Part shown: one piece after another, positions 17,560 through 25,777 of the stretch
Layout: the number at the start of each line of letters is the position of its first letter
Position numbering within the stretch: position 1 is the stretch's first letter
NCBI RefSeq assembly: GCF_900117415.1
Contig: NZ_FPEI01000005.1
Location: 682,001-746,000, forward strand
DNA length: 64,000 nt
Direction: 5' to 3'
DNA from: Hyphomicrobium sp. CS1BSMeth3
GTDB taxonomy: Bacteria; Pseudomonadota; Alphaproteobacteria; Rhizobiales; Hyphomicrobiaceae
Program-made: the position numbers and the translations under genes
The notes under the pieces: model-generated
What the model was told of the DNA's origin: nothing
Database searches by the model: none
The model's input: only the letters and a program-made list of their open reading frames with translations

Positions 17560-17922
17560 ATGAGACATCTGTTCTCAGTCGGATTGGTAAGCGCAGCGAT
17601 GGTCGGTATTGGAGCAGCGAGCACTTCCGCGGCACCGCTTTCACCGTCGGCAGCTTCGGTTGCAGCCGAAAACTACATTCAACAAGTGCAATACGAACTC
17701 CGCTATCGTGGCCGAAACTACGGCAACCGTGGCGGAAGCTACCGCTATCGTGGCCGAAACTACGTCTATCGCGGCCCAAGCTACGGCTATCCTGGCCGAG
17801 TCTACGGCTTTGCTGGCGAGCGCTACGGTGATCGTGTCTGGAGCTTCGAGAACTTTGGCGGGAGCTACGGCTATCTCGGAAGCTACGGCTATAGCCACCA
17901 GTACTATGGCTCGCGACCCTAG
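17560..17922 (+). CDS. Secreted Gly/Tyr/Arg heptapeptide-repeat protein
   Basis: A 120-residue exported protein. A Sec signal (MRHLFSVGLVSAAMVGIGAA, cleaved near SAA) is followed by a short linker and about six tandem copies of a 7-residue unit, consensus Y-R-G-R-N-Y-G (about residues 48-89), then a Gly/Tyr-rich tail. The DNA repeat unit is 21 bp (about 17701-17826). No function is known; low-complexity Gly-Tyr repeats of this kind occur in small surface or matrix proteins. It starts 260 bp away from the divergent hisB in an AT-richer leader with no clear ribosome site, and no operon partner is seen. Confidence 0.72.
   Translation: MRHLFSVGLVSAAMVGIGAASTSAAPLSPSAASVAAENYIQQVQYELRYRGRNYGNRGGSYRYRGRNYVYRGPSYGYPGRVYGFAGERYGDRVWSFENFGGSYGYLGSYGYSHQYYGSRP
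17701..17826 (+). repeat. 21 bp tandem repeat, six degenerate copies
   Basis: Units resembling CTATCGTGGCCGAAACTACG (plus one base) follow each other in register with the heptapeptide repeat of the host gene. Copies 1 and 3 are nearly identical; later copies diverge, mostly at first and third codon positions. Confidence 0.85.
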
Positions 17923-17955
17923 TACGCGCCGACGATCGACTTGCTGAAGTGTTGA

Positions 17956-20900
17956 TCAGCCGTTCCGGCCGACCACGGTCAGCGTGGGGCCCTGCTCGTC
18001 GTAGTTGGCCAGCAGCCCCTCTACCGTTTCCCAGGAGGCGTAGTCGTCGCGCTTCTGGCGGGCGATCTCCATCGAGAGCAGGCGCATCTGGCCCTGCATC
18101 CGGTGGTCGACATCGCGATGGCCATTGTCCGGCGCGCCCGCTGCGTCAAGCTCCTCCAGGCACTGGCGGAGCGTCGTTTCGAACAGACCATCCGGAAGCA
18201 GCATCAGGATCGGCAGCGTGCGATGAACGGCATTCGCCGCCTCGCCGATCATACGGAGCCGCACCGCGTCGTGATGACCCGCCTCGCGCTCCAACCGCTC
18301 GGTTTCGCGGTCGAGCTGCTCCTTGCGCGCGCGCTCCAGCTTCCTCAACTGCTCACCGAGCCGCGTCCGCGTCACCATCAGCTTCTCGAGTGCATCGCCG
18401 GCCTTCAGCGGGCGCTCCTCGTCATCGGCGAGCAGCCACTCGAGGCGGTCGAAGTTCGCGTTGATGCCGAGGCGCCCGATCAGCGCATCGATGCACTCGT
18501 GAAGGGCAAGCTCCCTGACAGCGGGCTGGGCAGGCCTCTCCGAAAGATCGCCAATGCGCTGTGTCAGGCCTCGCGGCAGCGCATCATCACTGGATAGCTG
18601 GAGGCGCTCCTCCCGCAAGGCGCCGCCATGGCTGCGCCGCGCATCCTGGATCGCCGCGGGCGAAGGCCCGCGATGGCCGCCGTACTCGCCAGCGCGCATC
18701 AGCAGCAGCGTGCGATAGAAGTCGCTGCTGACGAAGTACCGTCCTTCATCGCGCTGGTCGCGCAGCACCGCGCCCGAGACCGTCGCGCCAGCGCCGAGCA
18801 CGCCGCGCACGAGCCGCAGTCGCGAGGGCTCGGCGAGACTCTGGACATTCACCTCCGCGGCGTAGCCGGCGAGATCCGAGATCGGATGCAACTCCTCGAT
18901 AACGGCCTCGGCCGCCCCCTTCGTATCCGGCAACAGGGCGACTCCGATCACCCGCAGCAGATCGCGCCGCGCGGCTTCCTCGCTCTTCTTCGGCCACTTC
19001 TTCTTCTGCGCAATGGCGATGTAGCGCGAGAGACCCGTCTTGATCTGGAACTGCGTGCGGCCATCGCCGAACGGGCGCACGGCACCGATCGAGGCGCCCG
19101 CGGTCAGCACGGCGCGCATGTCGTCGGCCAGCGGATCGTGGTCGTCGATCCAGACCTCCGAGGTGTAGCCGTTCGTCCCGGCGATCGGGCGCTGCGCCTG
19201 GAGCAGTGCGGAAAGCGTCCGCGCTGGCTCCGCCGTCTGCAGGAGCGTCGCGTCGATCGCCGCTTCGAGCTGCTCGGGCGTTAAATCATTGACGCCATCG
19301 AGGTCCGTCAGCGGTGAGCGCACGGCACCTGCACCGAACAGCGCCGCCATGAGGATCAGAGAGTCGATGCCGATGGCAATCGCGAGCGCGAGGTAGGCCA
19401 GCCGGTTGCCGTCTGTAAACGCATTGGCGCTCACGACGAACTTATGTGCCTTGTCGTCACGCGAGAGGTCGAGTGCGGAAAGGCGCGCAGCCAGCGGCGC
19501 GACCTCACGTGAGGCGAGACCTGCATCCTGCAGGCACTTGCGGCCGAACTGGAGCAGGGCATCGGTACCGCCCATCTGCGGCAGGCGCTCGCCGCCGGCA
19601 CAGTTCTGTGCGTACGCCGCGAGGCCGACATTGAGCGCAAAGACGGGTGCCGCTGCCTCTGTGGCTTGCCTCGGATCGCAATCGATGGCGGCAGCCTCAT
19701 TGCGCAGCGATGCGACTTTGAGGCTCACGCCCTGCATGGTGGTGCAAAGGGACTGCAGGCTGGCAAGCGTTGCCTGCTCCGGCTTCTGGCGGAAGTGCTG
19801 GCGCTCGCGCTCGAGCGCGGCGGCCGTCGCCGAAGGGTCGGTCATTTCCTGGCGGTCGCCCGTGCCGGCGGTCTTTGCAACGGCGATCATGCGCTGTGCG
19901 GTCTCGGCCTCGCCGATCAGCTTGGCGAGATCGCCGTCGATCTGGGCAATTTCCGAGCGCACAGTCGCAATGCGGCGATCGATGCCGGTGAGGCGCGTCT
20001 CGTGGCCCTTCAGACGCTCGCGCGCGACCTGCATCTCGGCTTGGATCTTGCCCTCTTCCTCGCGCGCAGCACGCCAGAACTGGCCACGACCCGATTTCCC
20101 TGAACCCTCGACGCCCTTCTCCTCGGCAAGCACCTTCGCGCGCTGCTCATCGAGTCGCTTCTCGATGCTGCTGACGACGCTCTTCTGCTCCTGTACGGCA
20201 ACAGCGACTTCGGGCCGCTCCGCGGTGATACGCGTCAGCTCCTCGTTGAGCGCCGTCTTGCGCTGCGCGAGACCGGCCTGCCCGCCGGATGCATTGGCGC
20301 GTTGCTCTTCGAGACGCGCAATGCGGCTCTCCTGATCGCGGAGTGCGCGCACCATTTCCTCGCGGATCTTGTCCGGCGCGCTCGCGGCAAGCCGCGCGGC
20401 CTTGTCGAGCTCGCGCTCGTACGCGGCCCAGGCGGGTGACTGGAAGAGCACTTCGGCGTCCGCAATGCGCCGCCGCGTGGCCGTCGCGCCGATGTCGGAG
20501 ACGACGCTCGCGACCTGGTTCATCGCGCGGATCTCGGCGGCGCGCTCGCGCTCCGAGGCCGGGAAGATCGCATCGAAGAGCGAGATGTACGAGAAGAACA
20601 CGCTCGTGCCGGCGCAGGCGAGGAACATCACCCACAGCACGGCATTGCCGAGCACGATGCGCAATCCGTTGGCGTAGTCGCCGATGATGCCGCCGCTGCG
20701 GGCCATGAAAAGCGGCCCGATCAGCACGACGGCGCCGGCTGCGAACGCGACCTGATGAATGAGCTTGTCGGGCGCCGCGAAGTCCCAACCCGGGCGGCTC
20801 GGATCGATAAGTCCGAAGTAGATGGCGGCCAACAGCGCCACCGCCGCGAAGACGAGCCCGCCGACCACGAGCCCAGCGAGCCCGCCCGAGACGCGCCGGA

Positions 20901-21279
20901 TGACGCCGTGCGCAGCCTTGGCGCGGCCCGCAGCGAGCCCGGCTGCGAAGCTTTCGCCGATCAGCCAGGCGATGATGAGCATCACGCCCTGGATGCCGAA
21001 CGTGATGAGCGCCGACATGACCCAGTCGCCGGTGAACTGGCTCATGCCGTCCCACGTGCGATAGCCCGACGCAACGGAGAGCAGGAAGGCGCTCGTCGCG
21101 AGGATCGTGAGCTGCCAGTTCGTCGTGAAGGCGCTCTTGATCGTTTCCGAAAGGCCGCCGCGCAGCATCTGCGCGGCCACTCTCAGCGCGACCAGCACAC
21201 TGATGAGGACGAGGGCGTTCCAGAGAAATTCGGACGACGACAGCCACCGCGAGACCGCGACCAGATCAATGTCCGCCAT
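17956..21279 (-). CDS. Large membrane/coiled-coil protein of unknown function
   Basis: A 1107-residue protein I cannot place in a named family. About six membrane helices lie in residues 15-235. A long charged coiled coil runs from about 240 to 475 (ERERAAEIRAMNQ through RSEIAQIDGDLAKLIGE). After a region with five cysteines comes another hydrophobic helix at about 625-652 (LAYLALAIAIGIDSLILMAALFGAG). The last ~455 residues are soluble and mixed, with a second charged helix near 985-1015. ATG 21279 has GGAGAG just upstream. No partner gene is co-directional within 150 bp. The layout suggests a membrane-anchored scaffold or tether; this is inference only. Confidence 0.75.
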   Translation of the reverse strand: MADIDLVAVSRWLSSSEFLWNALVLISVLVALRVAAQMLRGGLSETIKSAFTTNWQLTILATSAFLLSVASGYRTWDGMSQFTGDWVMSALITFGIQGVMLIIAWLIGESFAAGLAAGRAKAAHGVIRRVSGGLAGLVVGGLVFAAVALLAAIYFGLIDPSRPGWDFAAPDKLIHQVAFAAGAVVLIGPLFMARSGGIIGDYANGLRIVLGNAVLWVMFLACAGTSVFFSYISLFDAIFPASERERAAEIRAMNQVASVVSDIGATATRRRIADAEVLFQSPAWAAYERELDKAARLAASAPDKIREEMVRALRDQESRIARLEEQRANASGGQAGLAQRKTALNEELTRITAERPEVAVAVQEQKSVVSSIEKRLDEQRAKVLAEEKGVEGSGKSGRGQFWRAAREEEGKIQAEMQVARERLKGHETRLTGIDRRIATVRSEIAQIDGDLAKLIGEAETAQRMIAVAKTAGTGDRQEMTDPSATAAALERERQHFRQKPEQATLASLQSLCTTMQGVSLKVASLRNEAAAIDCDPRQATEAAAPVFALNVGLAAYAQNCAGGERLPQMGGTDALLQFGRKCLQDAGLASREVAPLAARLSALDLSRDDKAHKFVVSANAFTDGNRLAYLALAIAIGIDSLILMAALFGAGAVRSPLTDLDGVNDLTPEQLEAAIDATLLQTAEPARTLSALLQAQRPIAGTNGYTSEVWIDDHDPLADDMRAVLTAGASIGAVRPFGDGRTQFQIKTGLSRYIAIAQKKKWPKKSEEAARRDLLRVIGVALLPDTKGAAEAVIEELHPISDLAGYAAEVNVQSLAEPSRLRLVRGVLGAGATVSGAVLRDQRDEGRYFVSSDFYRTLLLMRAGEYGGHRGPSPAAIQDARRSHGGALREERLQLSSDDALPRGLTQRIGDLSERPAQPAVRELALHECIDALIGRLGINANFDRLEWLLADDEERPLKAGDALEKLMVTRTRLGEQLRKLERARKEQLDRETERLEREAGHHDAVRLRMIGEAANAVHRTLPILMLLPDGLFETTLRQCLEELDAAGAPDNGHRDVDHRMQGQMRLLSMEIARQKRDDYASWETVEGLLANYDEQGPTLTVVGRNG

Positions 21280-21429
21280 CCATCTCTCCGCCCAGCCCTG
21301 CACACACGTGCACGTTGCCCTCGCGCGGAATGTTAACCATGTCCCGGGGCGTTTTCACGCCGAGATTGCGGCCGCACTGTGCCTTGAACTGGAGCTGATC
21401 GCAGGGAGGCCGGCAGCCCGAGGAAGATC

Positions 21430-22590
21430 TCAGGTGCGCTCGAACAGCGCCGCGAGGCCGAGCCCGCCGTTGGCACCGAGCGCCGCCACGCCATAGCGCG
21501 CGCCGCGCGCCGCCTCATTGCGGATGAGCCGCGAGAAGAGCCGCGTCACGAGCACGGCACCGGCGGCACCGAGAGGATGGCCACGGACCACCGCGCCGCC
21601 TTCCGGATTGATCGCGGCCTCGTCGAGACCGAGCTGGCGACCGAGCGCAATCGCCTGCACGGCCGCCGCCTCGCTCAGCTCGAAGAGCGAGATGGCGCTG
21701 CGGTCGAGACCATTGAGCCGGCTGTAGAGCTTTTGCACCGCCGCGATCGGAGCTTCAGCCTCGAGACCCGGCTCGACGCCCAAGGCGGCATTGACGACAG
21801 GCCTCAATGCCGGCGGCCGGCCACGTCGCTCCCACTCGGCCTCCGAAACAACGAGCACGAAGGCGGCGCCATCATGGAGCGCGCTGATATTGCCGGCGGT
21901 GAGGGTCCCCATCTCGCCGGCGATCGGCTCGAGATCGGCGAGATCGTCGGCATCGGGCCCGACGGCGCTCTGATCGCGGGCCTCCTCCGTCGTCGCCCGG
22001 AGCGGCACGATCTCGCCGACGAAGTGCCGCGCCTCGCGCGCCTCGGCAGCCTTGCGATGCGAGGTAAAGGTCCATGCATCCTGCTCGGCGCGCGTGATGC
22101 CGAGGCGCAGGGCAAGCTTCTCACAGGAGATATGGGGCACGTGCTCCGCCATAGGCACCGCACCGGTCGGCTCGGGCCGGATGAAGTGGGGTGTCTGAAA
22201 GAGGTTCCGAGGCTTGGCGATGCGCCAGGGCGCGGTCGAAAGGGATTCGACACCACCCGCGACCACGATCTCCGCCTCACCGGCCGCGATCCGCCGCGCC
22301 GCCGCCAGGATCGCCTCGAGACCCGAGGCGCACTGCTGGTCGATGGTCGTCGCCATGGCCGTGACGGGCAGACCCGACGCGAGGGCGATCAGGCGCGCCG
22401 GGTTGTCGCCGGCCGTACAGTTGCCGACGATGATCTCGTCGACTTCGCTCGCCTCGACGCCGGTATCCTTGAGGACGGCCTCGACGACGGGCGCCGCCAG
22501 GTCCTCGACCCGGCGCAATCTGTGCAGGCCACCGATCCGCCCGATGGCCGTCCGTCGCGCCGCAATAATGTAGACGGGTAGGCTACGCAT
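21430..22590 (-). CDS. Thiolase-family protein with altered active-site motifs
   Basis: A 386-residue thiolase-fold protein. The acylated nucleophile motif QQCASGLEAI (Cys87), the GGVESLS strand and GHPLGAAGA (active-site His) are present. Two classic motifs differ: NEAFA reads SEAAAVQ, and the C-terminal CxGGGxG reads ALGANGGLG, so the catalytic Asn and the second catalytic Cys are replaced by Ser and Ala. Normal thiolases make or split acetoacetyl-CoA-type substrates; with these changes the reaction may be impaired or different. It stands alone on its strand. It may act in a different Claisen-type or acyl-transfer reaction. Confidence 0.85.
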   Translation of the reverse strand: MRSLPVYIIAARRTAIGRIGGLHRLRRVEDLAAPVVEAVLKDTGVEASEVDEIIVGNCTAGDNPARLIALASGLPVTAMATTIDQQCASGLEAILAAARRIAAGEAEIVVAGGVESLSTAPWRIAKPRNLFQTPHFIRPEPTGAVPMAEHVPHISCEKLALRLGITRAEQDAWTFTSHRKAAEAREARHFVGEIVPLRATTEEARDQSAVGPDADDLADLEPIAGEMGTLTAGNISALHDGAAFVLVVSEAEWERRGRPPALRPVVNAALGVEPGLEAEAPIAAVQKLYSRLNGLDRSAISLFELSEAAAVQAIALGRQLGLDEAAINPEGGAVVRGHPLGAAGAVLVTRLFSRLIRNEAARGARYGVAALGANGGLGLAALFERT

Positions 22591-22856
22591 CTCCCAAACA
22601 CGCTCTCAAAAAATGTCCGGCCACGAACTGTGGCTCGGCCGGCACCCGTATCCCACCCAATCGTCACGTAATGATGCGGACATTCTGGCGTCATCGGGGC
22701 GAACCCTGGGGATTGATGGGCTTGCACCGCCATTTGTGATCACCGCGCCACAAACCCCCCGTCGGCCCGACGGCTTGAGGCCTGGGCCAAAGGGTGTCAA
22801 AAGTCGCCCCGGACCGCATCGATGGCGATGGGGCGAGGAAACTCCGGGAGAAGAAC

Positions 22857-23240
22857 ATGGATCGCGAGTTGTGGGAGAAGGGCCTGAAGGCACGCAAGGC
22901 AACGCTCGGCGCCGAGTACGTCGAGAAGAACCTCGCGACGGCGGATGCATTCAACGCCGACTTCCAGGACATGCTGAACGAGTTCTGCTGGGGCAAGATC
23001 TGGGGGGATTCGACCATCCCGCCGAAGATCCGCTCCATGATGAACCTCACCATGCTCGCCTCGCTCGGCCGCATGCACGAGTGGGAGCTCCATCTGAACG
23101 GCGCCCTCAACAACGGCGTCACCCAGGACGAGCTGAAGGCCATCCTCCACCAGATCGCGATCTATGCGGGCTTCCCCGCGGGCGTGGAATGCTTCCGCAT
23201 TGCACGCAAGGTGCTGGCCGAGCGCGCCGGCAAGAAGTAA
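22857..23240 (+). CDS. Carboxymuconolactone decarboxylase-family protein
   Basis: A 127-residue all-helical protein. PPKIRSMMNLTMLASLGRMHEWELHLNGALNNG followed by EELKAILHQIAIYAGFPAG-type sequence is the PcaC/CMD signature (residues about 57-117). It lacks the CxxC of AhpD-type peroxidase members, so it fits the decarboxylase-like branch. PcaC works in protocatechuate breakdown, but no pca genes are here. ATG 22857 has GGGAGAAG just upstream; an earlier in-frame start at 22794 is less likely. Chorismate mutase follows 95 bp downstream on the same strand. Confidence 0.88.
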   Translation: MDRELWEKGLKARKATLGAEYVEKNLATADAFNADFQDMLNEFCWGKIWGDSTIPPKIRSMMNLTMLASLGRMHEWELHLNGALNNGVTQDELKAILHQIAIYAGFPAGVECFRIARKVLAERAGKK

Positions 23241-23335
23241 GTCCGCTTGCCGCCGATGCGCGCCGCCTCGTAGGCCCGAGCCGCGCATCGGCGTCTCCAT
23301 TTCCCGACATGCCGAAGACAAGAGATGAGCCCGCG

Positions 23336-23662
23336 ATGACCAAGCGCCTCCCCCAGGACTGCAAGGACCTCTCCGAAGTCCGCGTCGAGATCGACCGCTG
23401 CGACACCGCGCTCGTCAGCATGATCGCCGAGCGCTTCGGTTACGTGGAGCGCGCCTGGCAGATCAAGCTCGGCCTCAACCAGGAAGCCAATGTTCCCTGG
23501 CGCAACCAGCAGGTCTTCGACCGCGTGCGCCAACTCGCCGAGGAGAAGGGCATCCCGCCCGACATGTGCGAGGCCCTTTGGCGACAGATGGTCGGATGGT
23601 TCATTCAGTACGAGGAAGAGAAGCTCAAGGACGAGATCACCGCCAAGGCCAACAAGAGCTGA
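23336..23662 (+). CDS. Chorismate mutase type II (AroQ/PchB-like)
   Basis: A 108-residue helical protein with the AroQ pattern: LSEVRVEIDRCDTALVSMIAERFGYVERAWQIK, VPWRNQQVFDRVRQLA and the final MCEALWRQMVGWFIQYEEEKL. Arg in the first helix, Lys in helix 1/2 and Arg of the second helix are the substrate-binding residues. Such free-standing forms turn chorismate into prephenate, or, in PchB, split isochorismate to salicylate and pyruvate; the sequence resembles the PchB branch in length. The small membrane-protein gene follows 25 bp later. The start at 23336 is preferred over ATG 23309 for its AGAGATGAG ribosome site. Confidence 0.85.
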   Translation: MTKRLPQDCKDLSEVRVEIDRCDTALVSMIAERFGYVERAWQIKLGLNQEANVPWRNQQVFDRVRQLAEEKGIPPDMCEALWRQMVGWFIQYEEEKLKDEITAKANKS

Positions 23663-23686
23663 CCCGCACCGAGGAGGCCGGTGCTC

Positions 23687-23983
23687 ATGCTCCGCAATAT
23701 TCCGCCAGACCTCATCGAGATCATTACCCACGCGGTGATGAACCCCGGCACGATCGTCGCCGGCTATCTTGTCGGCAGGTTCGCCGACCAGCCCCAGAAG
23801 ATCATCGTCGGCGCCTTTGCAGCGGGCATCGCGGGCGTCGCCTTCTCCTGGCTCATCATGAAGCTCGGGCTATCGCCCGACCACCCGCGGCTATTTCCGG
23901 GGATCTTCGTCCTCTCCTTCATCCTCGGCGCGGGCTGGGCATGGCTCGGCTATTTCGCCGGCAAATCGCGACGGGGGAAGTAG
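23687..23983 (+). CDS. Small membrane protein, unknown function
   Basis: A 98-residue protein with three hydrophobic segments (about residues 18-30, 37-60 and 70-92) and a basic end (GKSRRGK). I do not recognise a family. GAGGAGG lies nine bases before ATG 23687; a GTG six bases earlier is too close to it. The gene is 25 bp after chorismate mutase and probably co-transcribed. Its stop is eight bases from the convergent stop of the acyl-CoA ligase gene. Confidence 0.65.
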   Translation: MLRNIPPDLIEIITHAVMNPGTIVAGYLVGRFADQPQKIIVGAFAAGIAGVAFSWLIMKLGLSPDHPRLFPGIFVLSFILGAGWAWLGYFAGKSRRGK

Positions 23984-23990
23984 CTCCGCC

Positions 23991-25553
23991 TCACCCTGGC
24001 CGCGTGACCGTCACCTCGTCGAGCACGACGCGACCGTCGTCGATGTCCGAGAGCAGGCGGCGCATGATCTTGCCCGAGGACGTGATCGGCACGGTTTCCA
24101 CGAACTGCACGCCGCGCGGGATCTTGTAGGCTGCGAGATGCTTGCGGCAATGCTCGGCAAGCTCCTTGCCGCTCGATGTCGCGCCCGGCTTCAGCATGAC
24201 GTAGGCCTTGGCGAGCTCACCTTTTGCCTCATCCGGCACACCACGAACCGCCGCCAGTGCCACCGCCGGATGACCGCACAGAATGCGCTCGAGCTCCGCT
24301 GGATAGACGTTGAAGCCGGCCGTCAGGATCATGTCCTTCTTGCGGTCGACGATCGTGTAGTAGCCGTCCTCGTCGACGGTCGCGATGTCGCCCGTATGCA
24401 TCCAGCCATCGGGGCGCAGCGTATCGCGCGTGCTCGCCTCGTTGCCGTAGTAGCCGTCCATGACCATGAGGCCCTTGACCATCAGCTCGCCGCGCTCGCC
24501 GGCCGGCATCTCCTTATCGGGATCCGTCACGTCGACGATCTTGCAGGAGAAGCCCGGGATCGGCACGCCGATCGTGCCCGGCTTGTTCGCGCCGTAGAAG
24601 GGGTTGAAGGTCGCCGCGCCGGCCAGCTCCGTCATGCCCCAAAGCTCGAGCACGGGCGCGCCCGTCCGCTCCGTCCACTCAAGCGACTTCGCGACAGGCA
24701 GCGTTTGTCCGCCAACGGTACAACGGGTCAGCGAGGAGAGATCGTAGCGCTCGAACTTCGGGTGCGCGAGCATGTAGTAGTAAGCCGTCGGAACACTATC
24801 GATGATCGTCGCGCGGTGCTCCTGAATGGCGGCGAACATGCCCTCCTCGCTGAAGCGCGGCAGGATCACCATCTTCGCGCCGACCAGGAAGGCCGCGTTG
24901 AAAACACAGCTCGAATAGACGTGCGGCGACGGCAGCGGCGACACGACCGTATCGGCGGCCGTGCGCGTGTTCATCAGTGCCGCGGCATAAGCCGCCACGA
25001 CGATCGAGCGGTGCTGCTGAACGGCGCCTTTGGGATGGCCCGTGGTGCCCGAGGTATAGCAAATGGCACCCACGTCCTTCGGCGAACGGGGCACGGCATC
25101 GAAGCGCGCCGCGCCGAGCTTGAGCCAGAGATCAAAGGGAATGGCGCTCGTTGGCGGCTTTTCACCCCAGGCGACGATCTCGGTAAGCTCGCCTTTGCCT
25201 TTGAGGCCCATCAGCGGCTCGGCCTTGTCGGCTGATGCGACGATCACGCGAGCGCCGGAATCCTGAACGATGAACGCAACCTCCGACGGCGTCAGCATGA
25301 CGTTGATCGGATTGACCACCGCCCCCGTCTTCGCAATCGCGAAGTAAGCGACCATCCACTCGATCGCATTGGGACCATAGAGCGTCACGCGATCGCCGGG
25401 CCGTACGCCGGCGCCGACAAGTCCGTTCGCGAAAGCATTGGAGGCTTCGTCGAGCTGCCGGTACGTGAGCTGATCGGTACCGATGATCAGGGCCGTACGG
25501 TCGCCATAGCGGCGTGCAGCGAAGGGCAGGACCTCGCCCAGCGTTGAAACCAT
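23991..25553 (-). CDS. Acyl-CoA ligase (AMP-binding, long-chain fatty-acid type)
   Basis: A 520-residue ANL-superfamily enzyme that adenylates a carboxylic acid and joins it to CoA. Visible motifs are the P-loop-like YTSGTTGHPKGA, the WGMTEL aromatic/adenine region, the Asp-containing GWMHTGDIATVDEDGY, the hinge VDRKKDM, and the catalytic lysine in SSGKIMRR near the end. GGGAGG lies six bases before ATG 25553; the longer frame to 25718 is non-coding. The acid is not known; neighbours include a thiolase-like protein 1.4 kb away but no fatty-acid operon. Confidence 0.92.
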   Translation of the reverse strand: MVSTLGEVLPFAARRYGDRTALIIGTDQLTYRQLDEASNAFANGLVGAGVRPGDRVTLYGPNAIEWMVAYFAIAKTGAVVNPINVMLTPSEVAFIVQDSGARVIVASADKAEPLMGLKGKGELTEIVAWGEKPPTSAIPFDLWLKLGAARFDAVPRSPKDVGAICYTSGTTGHPKGAVQQHRSIVVAAYAAALMNTRTAADTVVSPLPSPHVYSSCVFNAAFLVGAKMVILPRFSEEGMFAAIQEHRATIIDSVPTAYYYMLAHPKFERYDLSSLTRCTVGGQTLPVAKSLEWTERTGAPVLELWGMTELAGAATFNPFYGANKPGTIGVPIPGFSCKIVDVTDPDKEMPAGERGELMVKGLMVMDGYYGNEASTRDTLRPDGWMHTGDIATVDEDGYYTIVDRKKDMILTAGFNVYPAELERILCGHPAVALAAVRGVPDEAKGELAKAYVMLKPGATSSGKELAEHCRKHLAAYKIPRGVQFVETVPITSSGKIMRRLLSDIDDGRVVLDEVTVTRPG

Positions 25554-25777
25554 GATGAGCCTCCCAGGAAGATGCTTTTTTTGCGAACCTGTCGTCGCCG
25601 GTTCTTCAGGCAAACTTAGCGGAGAGAACGTGCAGTCCACAATAAGCTTATCCCGTCGAGGCTCATTGACCGATCCGGGCCGGGCTGGTTTGATGGCATA
25701 CAAGAAGACAACCGTCACTGCCGCACCGGGCGCCCTGCCCGGCCAAAGGGCAAGCTCAAAACCGCTGGAGTGTTCTC

